Shown: positions 35,049 through 41,697 of the stretch, piece by piece | How positions within the stretch are numbered: the stretch's first letter is position 1 | How the letters are laid out: every line of letters starts with the position of its first letter | Notes under the pieces: generated by a model | Databases searched by the model: none | What the model was told of the DNA's origin: nothing | Seen by the model: only the letters and a program-made list of their open reading frames with translations | Origin: an uncultured bacterium | Lineage (GTDB): Bacteria > Planctomycetota > UBA1135 > GCA-002686595 | Direction of reading: 5' to 3' | Assembly: GCA_938083085.1 (NCBI GenBank) | Contig: CALLKX010000005.1 | Span: forward strand, 24,573 to 88,572 | DNA length: 64,000 bases | Position numbers and translations under genes: made by a program

Positions 35049-35963
35049 TCAGAATCCCGCCCGGAGGGCGGAGAGCGCGGCACTGAGGTCGGGCGGGAGG
35101 GGCGCCTCGAAGAGGAGTCGCTCCCCGGTGCGCGGGTGATCGAAGCTCAGTTGCTCTGCGTGCAGGGCGAGGCGCACGCGGCCCCCCGGCAGCGCCACAT
35201 GAGCGCGGGTCCCATAGAGGTTGTCGCCGGCGACGGGCAGCCCGCGGTCCGTGAGGTGGACGCGGATCTGGTGGCGGCGCCCGGTGCGGATCGTGCAGGC
35301 GAGCAGCGCGTGCTGGGCGAATTGCTCCAGCACCTCGACCTCGGTCGTGGCGTCCTTGCCGTCGGCCTCGTCCACCATCTGGCGGTCGGCCTTGCCCGGG
35401 ACCGGCCCGAGGGGCGCGTCCACGATGAAGTTTCCGTCGGGGCGCCCGGTGGCCAGAGCGAGGTAGCGCTTGCCCACGGTGTGGGCGCGGAACTGGTCCT
35501 GGAGGATCTTCAGGGTCTCCTCATTGCGGGCGAAGACGAGGACGCCGCTGGTGTCCCGGTCGAGGCGGTGCACGACGCCGGGCCGGTCCACCCCGCGGGA
35601 GGTGGGGAGCGGGCCGTGGAGGGCGTCGAGGTGGCCCGCGAGGTCGACGACCTGGGACCGGTCCGCCGCGTGGGTCAGCCAGCCGGCAGGCTTGACGACC
35701 ACGAGGAAGTCGGGCTCCTCGTGCAGGATCGTGACCTGCGGTCCCGCCTCCGGCCGCTCGCGTGCGACCTCGAGGACGGCGCCCTTCGCGACCTTACCGT
35801 TGGATCGAAGGACCTTGCGGCCGTTCAGGCGGACCTGACCGCGGCGCACGAGCTTCTGGAGCTGGGCCTTGGAGAGGTCACCGTGGAGCTGGTCCAGGAC
35901 GCGGTCGAGGCGCTGTCCGGAGAGGGCGGCCGGGACCTCAATGCGGTCGTATTCAGGGGGCAT
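35049..35963 (-). CDS. rluD: RluD-like pseudouridine synthase
   Basis: The 304-residue protein has an N-terminal S4 domain (LDRVLDQLHGDLSKAQLQKLVRRGQVRLNGRKV) and the RluA-family catalytic signature VVHRLDRDTSGVLVFAR. Downstream TIRTGRRHQIRVHLTDRGLPVAGDNLYG is also conserved. It isomerises uridines of large-subunit rRNA in the cytoplasm; in E. coli RluD acts at 1911, 1915 and 1917, though specificity here is not settled. The ATG at 35963 is the start. It is the second RluA-type enzyme in the window and shorter than the first (35049 versus 3214). The acpH-like gene follows after 16 bases. Confidence 0.88.
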   Translation of the reverse strand: MPPEYDRIEVPAALSGQRLDRVLDQLHGDLSKAQLQKLVRRGQVRLNGRKVLRSNGKVAKGAVLEVARERPEAGPQVTILHEEPDFLVVVKPAGWLTHAADRSQVVDLAGHLDALHGPLPTSRGVDRPGVVHRLDRDTSGVLVFARNEETLKILQDQFRAHTVGKRYLALATGRPDGNFIVDAPLGPVPGKADRQMVDEADGKDATTEVEVLEQFAQHALLACTIRTGRRHQIRVHLTDRGLPVAGDNLYGTRAHVALPGGRVRLALHAEQLSFDHPRTGERLLFEAPLPPDLSAALSALRAGF

Positions 35964-36081
35964 GACGGGGCGCGCGGCGAGGCTGCGGCGCGTGGAGGGG
36001 AGGGTATCCGATCGACGGATGGAACGCTGCCTGGGGGGCTTGTCGCGGGTGGAAGAGCCCCAGCGCCCGCCTCAAATGAAC

Positions 36082-36115
36082 GGGAGCGCGCGTGGCCATG
36101 GCCGCGCGCGCTCCC
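36082..36115 (-). terminator. Strong hairpin, probable terminator after the kinase gene
   Basis: GGGAGCGCGCG (36082-36092) pairs perfectly over 11 bases with CGCGCGCTCCC (36105-36115), and an inner GGCC/GGCC stem closes around a CATG tip. It lies between the kinase stop at 36141 and the start of the RluD-like gene. There is only a weak T run on either side, so this is a moderate call. Confidence 0.6.
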
Positions 36116-36140
36116 TTGATCGGGCCGATGGGGTGCTCGG

Positions 36141-37067
36141 TCAGTCCTTGCGGAGGAAGTCCACGAGGTCCGTCTCGAGCTCCTCGAGGCCGTACTCCTG
36201 CACGGTGAGGCAGCGATACACGATGGTCGCAAGCGCCTCAGGAGTGTTCGGGTTGAGGTCCTTCGGCGGCGTGTAGCTGAGGAAGAAGCTCAGCGACAGG
36301 CGCTCGGTCTCCCCTCCTTGCTCACGGCCAGCGTATTGCCACGGGACCTCGTCGAAGGGCAGGACGCCCGTGAGGATCTCGTAGAGCATCACGCCGATGC
36401 CCATCACGTCCGCCTTGCTCTCCCGGAGGAGGAAGGGGTTGTAGTGGGGCGTCGTGGTGATGACGCCGCGCTCATCGGCGCGCATGGCGGGGTCCACCAG
36501 GACCACCGAGCCAGACGGCTTCACGATGATGTTCTCCGGCTTGAGATCGCCGTGGTACTCCATCGTGCCTGCAGCGTTGAGCTTCTGCAGCGAGCGGACG
36601 ATCGTGAGGAACCAGTTGAGCCGGATGCCCTCGAGGGCGCGGATCTTCTCGCGCAGCGTCTTGCCACGCACGAAGTCCATCACCATCACGGGGCGCCCGT
36701 CGTGCCGGAAGCAGTCGCGGACGGTGACCACGTTGGGGCTCTTGACCTCCTGAAGGAGTGCAGACTCCTCGCGGACAAGGTCGTCGATCTCGTGCACATC
36801 GAGGAAGTCGATGCGGACTCCGTCCTGGCGGAAGAAGATGGCCTCGGCCGGCGTCTCGTCGGGGCTGATGCCCTCGGCCTGCCGCTTGTTCGTGATCTCG
36901 AGGAACCGAGTCACGTAACGGCCGCCGCCGGCGACGTCGCCGATCTTGAGGGCGACCTTCTGGCCTTCCTCGTCTTCGGCGAGGTAGACGAGCGAGAAGC
37001 CACCGCGTGCGATGAAATCGAGCACTCGGTAGGTACCGATGCGTTCGCCTGCTTCGAGTTTGATCAT
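36141..37067 (-). CDS. Serine/threonine protein kinase (compact, soluble)
   Basis: The 308-residue kinase has a glycine-rich loop IARGGFSLVY, the invariant lysine in KVALKIG and a C-helix glutamate (VREESALLQEV). The catalytic loop is YHGDLKPENII with D174, where the usual HRD is HGD. The magnesium-binding loop reads VLVDPAM, with DPA instead of DFG. GIGVMLYEILTGVLPF follows as the F-helix region. An unusual insert after the lysine (residues about 50-90) carries the charged RQAEGISPDETPAEAIFFRQDGVRID segment. The core residues are present, so it may be active. No TM or sensor domain is visible, so it is cytoplasmic. The pseudokinase gene at 38778 is close by. The target is unknown. Confidence 0.9.
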   Translation of the reverse strand: MIKLEAGERIGTYRVLDFIARGGFSLVYLAEDEEGQKVALKIGDVAGGGRYVTRFLEITNKRQAEGISPDETPAEAIFFRQDGVRIDFLDVHEIDDLVREESALLQEVKSPNVVTVRDCFRHDGRPVMVMDFVRGKTLREKIRALEGIRLNWFLTIVRSLQKLNAAGTMEYHGDLKPENIIVKPSGSVVLVDPAMRADERGVITTTPHYNPFLLRESKADVMGIGVMLYEILTGVLPFDEVPWQYAGREQGGETERLSLSFFLSYTPPKDLNPNTPEALATIVYRCLTVQEYGLEELETDLVDFLRKD

Positions 37068-37262
37068 CGAGAACTGCCTCGGGATCCGGTGAGCGTTATG
37101 GAGAGGGGTGCTGGGAGGGGCTGAGTGAGTGCGCGGGTGGGCTGCGTGGGCGTGCCTTTGACCGTGCCTTCACTCCCTCATCGAGAGAATCGGGCCGGGG
37201 ATTGAGGGAATAACCGGTGTCGGTCTGCGCTCAATCCGTCAGGCGGGGCCAGGGGGGGCGGG

Positions 37263-37703
37263 TTATCCGCCAATTCCGCCTGGCTGCCGGGCCCGCTCGG
37301 CCCGGGTTCGGGCCTCCAGTTGGCTGACATCGAGCTCGACCATGTGAGCTCGCTCCCCGGCCTCGAGGATCCGCTGGACCCCCTCGAGGACCGTACCCGT
37401 GCCCAGCCAGGCGTCCTCCTCATGGGGGACGCGCTTCCAGGATCGGCCCAGGTGGTCGATCATCCCGACGTCCTGGTCCCAGGGATTGCGGACCATGAAG
37501 AAGAACTCCTTGGAGCCTCCCTGGCCGGTGAAGCGGACCACGGAGCCCAGGAAGGACCCCTCATTCTCCACGAGCCAGGCGCGCTCCGCAGGGACCACGG
37601 AGAGCAGGGCTCCCTTGGTCTCGACGGCGCCCACGGTGGTGGTCGAGGTGACGCAGCTGGAGACGGAGAGGCCGAGCCAGGGGAGCAACAGGAGGGTGCG
37701 CAT
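37263..37703 (-). CDS. Small lipoprotein of unknown family
   Basis: The ATG at 37703 gives 146 residues with a signal peptide and lipobox (SVSSC). The mature protein reads GALLSVVPAERAWLVENEGSFLGSVVRFTGQGGSKEFFFMVRNPWDQDVGMIDHLGRSWKRVPHEEDAWLGTGTVLEGVQRILEAGERAHMVELDV. It has a beta-rich pattern with a conserved-looking NPWDQDVGMIDHLGRSW core. I do not recognise a family with confidence, although its size and lipobox resemble the small lipoproteins found near LpoB-type genes. It is divergent from the methionine aminopeptidase gene. Confidence 0.65.
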   Translation of the reverse strand: MRTLLLLPWLGLSVSSCVTSTTTVGAVETKGALLSVVPAERAWLVENEGSFLGSVVRFTGQGGSKEFFFMVRNPWDQDVGMIDHLGRSWKRVPHEEDAWLGTGTVLEGVQRILEAGERAHMVELDVSQLEARTRAERARQPGGIGG

Positions 37704-37816
37704 GGAGGGGAAGGGCGGCCGGGGAGTGTCTCGGGCGGAGGATCCCCGCTTCTTCCGGTGATCCACCGGCGACATCTCCTCCCGACGGGAGAGCCATCGG
37801 CGGTAACATCGCTCTG

Positions 37817-38710
37817 ATGAACGACGAAGGTCTGGAAAAGACGCGGCGCGCCGGGAAGATCGCCGCCGCATGTCGAGAGTGGGCGCGGGGTGCGATCCAG
37901 CCGGGCGTGGAACTCCGCCATGTGCTCGAGACGATCGAGTCGATGATCCGGGAGGCAGGGGCGGCTCCGGCCTTCCCGGCGCAGACCTCTCGCAACGAGT
38001 GTGCGGCGCACTACTGCTCCTCTCCGGACGACACGATGGTGTACGAGGAGGGCGACGTGGTGAAGGTCGACATGGGGGTCCACGTGGACGGCTGGATCGC
38101 GGACACGGCCTGCACGGTCGACCTCTCAGGGAAGGGCCAGAACGCGGACCTGATCGGCGCCTCCGCGGACGCTCTCGCCGCGGCGATCGCGCTGGTCGAG
38201 CCGGGACGCCCGGTCTCGGAGATCGGCGCCGCCGTGGAACGAACCATCACCCGCGCTGGCTTCGAGCCGGTCCGCAACCTGACCGGCCACGGGCTCGATC
38301 GATGGAAGGTGCATTGTGCCCCCCAGATTCCGAGCTACGGGGAGCGGGGCGGCGGTCGTCTGGAGGAAGGATCGGTCATCGCCATCGAACCCTTCGCCTG
38401 CACCGGGCGGGGCTTCATCCACGAGGCGGGCAAGGCCGAGGTGTTCATGCTCGTCCGCCCTCCCCGGAAGGCCAAGGGCATCGACAAGCAGGTTCTCCGC
38501 GCGATGCAGGACTGGAAGGGGCTTCCGATCGCCCGTCGATACTTCAATGACCTCGACCGGGAAGCGCTCGAGGACACCATCTCCAAGCTGGCGCGGCAGG
38601 GGTCACTTGTTCGTTACCCGCCCCTCGTCGAGCAACCTGGCGTGCTCGTGGCGCAGACCGAGCACACGCTGCATGTGGCCTCCGGAGGCGTCGAGATCAT
38701 CACGGCCTGA
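37817..38710 (+). CDS. map: Methionine aminopeptidase, type II (archaeal-like)
   Basis: The 297-residue protein matches the short archaeal type II methionine aminopeptidases: PAFPAQTSRNECAAHYCSSPDD, then VVKVDMGVHVDGWIADTACTVDL with two metal-binding aspartates, GHGLDRWKVH with the histidine, AIEPFACTG with a glutamate, and the last glutamate in TEHTLHV. The insertion between the metal ligands (GLDRWKVHCAPQIPSYGERGGGRLEEGSVIAIEP...KAKGIDKQVLRAMQDWKGLPIARRYFNDL) is the extra helical subdomain that distinguishes type II from the bacterial type I enzyme. It removes the N-terminal methionine of new proteins in the cytoplasm. No tandem type I gene is in the window. It is followed by the pseudokinase gene after 67 bases. 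Confidence 0.9.
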   Translation: MNDEGLEKTRRAGKIAAACREWARGAIQPGVELRHVLETIESMIREAGAAPAFPAQTSRNECAAHYCSSPDDTMVYEEGDVVKVDMGVHVDGWIADTACTVDLSGKGQNADLIGASADALAAAIALVEPGRPVSEIGAAVERTITRAGFEPVRNLTGHGLDRWKVHCAPQIPSYGERGGGRLEEGSVIAIEPFACTGRGFIHEAGKAEVFMLVRPPRKAKGIDKQVLRAMQDWKGLPIARRYFNDLDREALEDTISKLARQGSLVRYPPLVEQPGVLVAQTEHTLHVASGGVEIITA

Positions 38711-38777
38711 CGGAGCGGCGAGCCGAGTGAACGAACTCGGGCTTGAAGGGTTTACCCCTAAATTCTAGTCTCTGCGA

Positions 38778-40994
38778 GTGATCAATCACCGCACTCAAGA
38801 GGGTTCAGCAGTCGTCCAGTCCCTCGCGGACCTTCTCGCCGAGCGCACCCACGGCCAGGGTGGTTGGATCGCGCATGGACGAGACGTCGAGCGGCTTTGT
38901 CTGAAGCTGTGTGGTGCCGTGGAGGCCCTCCACGCGAGCGGCGCAGTGCACGGCGCCTTGCGTCCCTCGGTCTTTCAGTTGGACGCCGAAGGAACCGTGG
39001 CGCTGCTCCCGGCCACCTCTTCCCCCGCGAGAGCTGCCGTGCTGGGGTACGCCTCCCCCGAGGTCGCGAGCGGCTCGACGCCGACTCCGGCATCAGACGC
39101 CTTCTCTCTCGCCCTCGTCCTGTTCGAGGTTCTCGCAGGCGCACCGTCGCGCGCTGGATCGGAGCAGGAGCTCACGGCGCAGGCGAAAGGCGGGCGGGTT
39201 CCGATCCCGAAGGGGCTCCCCGAGCGGTTCACCAGCCTCGCCGTACGTTCGACCGCCGCGGAGGCGGATCGTCGCCCGACCCCAGCCCAGTGGCGTGCCG
39301 CGTTCGAGCACCCCGCGCCTCCCAAGGGCGCACGTGGGACCACTCTGCTCCTCGGCACATGCGTGGTCGCGCTGGCGGCGGTCTTTGGCGCCACGCAGCA
39401 GCGCACCGCCGCCGCCTATGACCGCTCGGCGAGTCGGCTTGCTGAAGCCCAGGTCACCTCCGATGAGCTGCTGATCGGGACCTTCGACGAGCTCAGCCGG
39501 ATGGACAACGTCGGCCCGCTGGCGGCGGTCGGGGCGCGCATCCTCGCCTCCATCGAGGCCGCAGAGCGAGCGGGCGAGCTGGACGACCGAGAGCGGTTGG
39601 CGATGGCGCTGGTCTGGAACGGTCGCGCTCAGCGGATCCTTGGTGAGGCGCCCCTGGCTGCGGAGCTGTTCATTCGAGCCATCGAGGTTGCGTCTGAATT
39701 GCGCGGCAGCCCGTTCGCGACCGAGGGCGAGATCGCGGCCAGGGTCGCGCTCGGTGAACTGGCGGTCGAGGACCGAGACTTCAAGACGGCTCGGGCTCAC
39801 TTCGTCCGCGTGATCGAGCTGTGCGAAGGGTCCATCGAGAGCGGGGCTGCAGATCGCTCACTCCGGCTCGCCCACGTTCGCGCGCTGATCAGCTTCGGCG
39901 ACGTGGTGATGTCGACAGGGCGGTCCAGCGCAGCCAATGCCCTGAGGCTCTTCCGCCGCGCACGAGCGGCGCTGGAGGATCTCGATGGGGCGGCGGGTTC
40001 GGGATCCACGGAGGTGATCACCCTGCGCTGCGATCTACGCAAGCTCGAGGCCAACATGGCGTTCCAGAGCGGCGAGCGGGGTCACGCCGTGGAGCTCTTG
40101 AAGGAGCACGTCGAGCTGGCCCAGGAACTGATCGAGTGTGACCCGGGCTCCATGCGGGCTCGTCAAAACCTCGCCCGGGGCGCGGACGTGCTGGCGAGGA
40201 CCCAGCGGGAGCTGGGCGAGGTCCTCGGGGCCACCGAGGCTCACCGGATCTCGGTGGCGGCCTGGAGCTTCCTCCGGGAGATGGAGCCAGCGAACGTCAC
40301 CTGGCAGAGGGAGTGGGCCAAGTCCACCTCCCTCCTGGCGCACTCGCTGCGCGTGCTCGGGAAGGGGGAGGAGTCTGTCCTGCTGCACCGAGAGAGCATC
40401 GAGTTGCTGGAGGCCATGATGGCTGCCGACGACCTGCCCAGCTCCTTCTCCGTCGAGGTGAAGCGCCAGCAGCTCAGCTGCGCAGAGGGCTACCTGGCTG
40501 CAGGAGCGCTCCGCAAGGCTCGGGACGAGCTCCCCGGGCTGAAACCGCCGTTGAAGGGGCGACGAGGGGGCGACCTCAAGATTCGTATCGGCGTGGTCGA
40601 GGCGGAGCTACTCCTCGCCGAGGGGCGGTGGCTGCGCGCGAGAACGAAGGCGCTCAGCGTCATGGACGCGATCCAGGCCGCGGCGATGGATGGGCGTGAT
40701 CGTGGGTTGCGCTTGGATCGCGCGCGGGCCTTGCTGGTGAGCGGCTCGGTGGCGGAAATCGATGGCGACCCCGAGCTGGCAGACTCCAGCCGAGGGCGGG
40801 CGCTTGGGTTGCTCAGCGACCTTCAAGCGGAGCGCCCGTTGGACCCCGAGCTCATCTCCCTGCGCGCCCGCACGCTCTTCATCCTCGGGCGCAGAGAGGA
40901 GGCCGATCAAGCGCTCAAGTCCTTGGATGCCCTGGGGGTGAAGGATGCGCGCCTCGCCGTGATGAGCGCGGCGGCGCGTCAACTGGATCGGTGA
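38778..40994 (+). CDS. Membrane pseudokinase with helical/TPR-like extension
   Basis: The start is a GTG at 38778, giving 738 residues. The N-terminal 180 residues look like the C-lobe of a Ser/Thr kinase (LKLCGAVEALHASGAVHGALRPSVFQLD). The HRD motif reads H58-G59-A60, so the catalytic aspartate is replaced by alanine, and no DFG or invariant lysine lobe is present. LGYASPEVASG resembles the APE segment and DAFSLALVLFEVLAG the F helix. A hydrophobic segment (about residues 187-206) follows, then about 530 residues of helical repeats (AAELFIRAIEVASEL, HAVELLKEHVELAQELIE, EADQALKSLDALG). A membrane-anchored, non-catalytic signalling or scaffold protein is inferred. Upstream 38742-38770 is AT-rich and may hold the promoter. 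Confidence 0.8.
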   Translation: MINHRTQEGSAVVQSLADLLAERTHGQGGWIAHGRDVERLCLKLCGAVEALHASGAVHGALRPSVFQLDAEGTVALLPATSSPARAAVLGYASPEVASGSTPTPASDAFSLALVLFEVLAGAPSRAGSEQELTAQAKGGRVPIPKGLPERFTSLAVRSTAAEADRRPTPAQWRAAFEHPAPPKGARGTTLLLGTCVVALAAVFGATQQRTAAAYDRSASRLAEAQVTSDELLIGTFDELSRMDNVGPLAAVGARILASIEAAERAGELDDRERLAMALVWNGRAQRILGEAPLAAELFIRAIEVASELRGSPFATEGEIAARVALGELAVEDRDFKTARAHFVRVIELCEGSIESGAADRSLRLAHVRALISFGDVVMSTGRSSAANALRLFRRARAALEDLDGAAGSGSTEVITLRCDLRKLEANMAFQSGERGHAVELLKEHVELAQELIECDPGSMRARQNLARGADVLARTQRELGEVLGATEAHRISVAAWSFLREMEPANVTWQREWAKSTSLLAHSLRVLGKGEESVLLHRESIELLEAMMAADDLPSSFSVEVKRQQLSCAEGYLAAGALRKARDELPGLKPPLKGRRGGDLKIRIGVVEAELLLAEGRWLRARTKALSVMDAIQAAAMDGRDRGLRLDRARALLVSGSVAEIDGDPELADSSRGRALGLLSDLQAERPLDPELISLRARTLFILGRREEADQALKSLDALGVKDARLAVMSAAARQLDR

Positions 40995-41004
40995 AGCCTC
41001 CGTC

Positions 41005-41028
41005 CAGCGGCCGGGACTGCGGCCGCTG
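41005..41028 (+). terminator. Hairpin after pseudokinase, possible terminator
   Basis: CAGCGGCCG (41005-41013) pairs perfectly with CGGCCGCTG (41020-41028) around a 6-base loop, 11 bases after the stop codon. No T tract follows, so a weak terminator or an RNA-stability hairpin is possible. Confidence 0.4.
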
Positions 41029-41149
41029 CGGTGGCGCCTGGGTTTTGGGGCAAGGACGGTGAGAAGCCTGCCGATGTCCCTCTCACCAGGGCGCTCGGCA
41101 GCCTGCCTTCAAGCCTCGATACCTGTGATGTTCAGGGCAGCAAGCCGTC

Positions 41150-41174
41150 GCCCTGGTGTACCCCACACCAGGGC
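41150..41174 (-). terminator. Hairpin between convergent genes, possible bidirectional terminator
   Basis: GCCCTGGTGT (41150-41159) pairs perfectly with ACACCAGGGC (41165-41174) around the loop ACCCC. It lies just after the acetyltransferase gene that runs the other way. A third partial copy, CACCAGGGCG at 41084-41093, could pair with 41149-41158 as an alternative stem. No T tract is seen. Confidence 0.4.
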
Positions 41175-41186
41175 TGCGCCAGGGGC

Positions 41187-41690
41187 TCACCCAGCGTCGA
41201 TCAGCCGCTCGAGCATCGCGACCTCGGACTCCGGGTCGTAGGGCCGCTTACGCGCGACCTCCGAGAAGCCGAGGAGGGCGTGGAACCGAAGAGAGGCCTC
41301 GTTGGCGGGGACGGTGTTCACCTCCGCGCAGAAGACCGGATGGGCGCCAGCACGTGCCCGTGAGACGGCCTCGCGGTAGAGCGCCTGACCGATGCCGACG
41401 CCACGGCACGTGGCATCGACCGCGATCCGATCCACGTAGAAGAAGCTCGCATGTCGTTCGCTGAACCACCTGTAGTTGGGGCTCTCGTAGTCGGCCCCCT
41501 GGGTCAGGAACACGGCAAAGGCGGCGACCTCGCCGTCCACCTCGACGACCGGCAGCCACGCGGCGCCCACGGCGAAGGCGTCCAGCTTGGAGGCGTCCAT
41601 ATCGCCGACCTCCGGCACGTTGGCGGCGTTGATCTCGAGGATCGCCGCGGCGTCCTCCGCGCGATAGTCGCGGACCGTGAAGGCGCCCAT
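41187..41690 (-). CDS. GNAT-family N-acetyltransferase
   Basis: The 167-residue protein has the GNAT layout. FTVRDYRAEDAAAILEINAANVPEVG is the first strand and helix. FFYVDRIAVDATCRGVGIGQALYREAVSRAR contains the acetyl-CoA-binding Q/R-x-x-G-x-G/A motif, here R-G-V-G-I-G-Q-A. NEASLRFHALLGFSEVARKR is the C-terminal N-x-x-S...F-x-x-LGF segment. Members transfer an acetyl group from acetyl-CoA to an amine in the cytoplasm; substrate is unknown. The ATG at 41690 lies 7 bases after the mutS stop codon, so it is the second gene of a mutS operon. Confidence 0.88.
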   Translation of the reverse strand: MGAFTVRDYRAEDAAAILEINAANVPEVGDMDASKLDAFAVGAAWLPVVEVDGEVAAFAVFLTQGADYESPNYRWFSERHASFFYVDRIAVDATCRGVGIGQALYREAVSRARAGAHPVFCAEVNTVPANEASLRFHALLGFSEVARKRPYDPESEVAMLERLIDAG

Positions 41691-41697
41691 GGGGAGC

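Noticed and set aside
37207..37234. Possible minus-strand promoter (TTGAGC, 16-base gap, TATTCC) for the kinase gene
   Set aside because: Only about four and three positions match the consensus, and such matches occur by chance; there is no other support.
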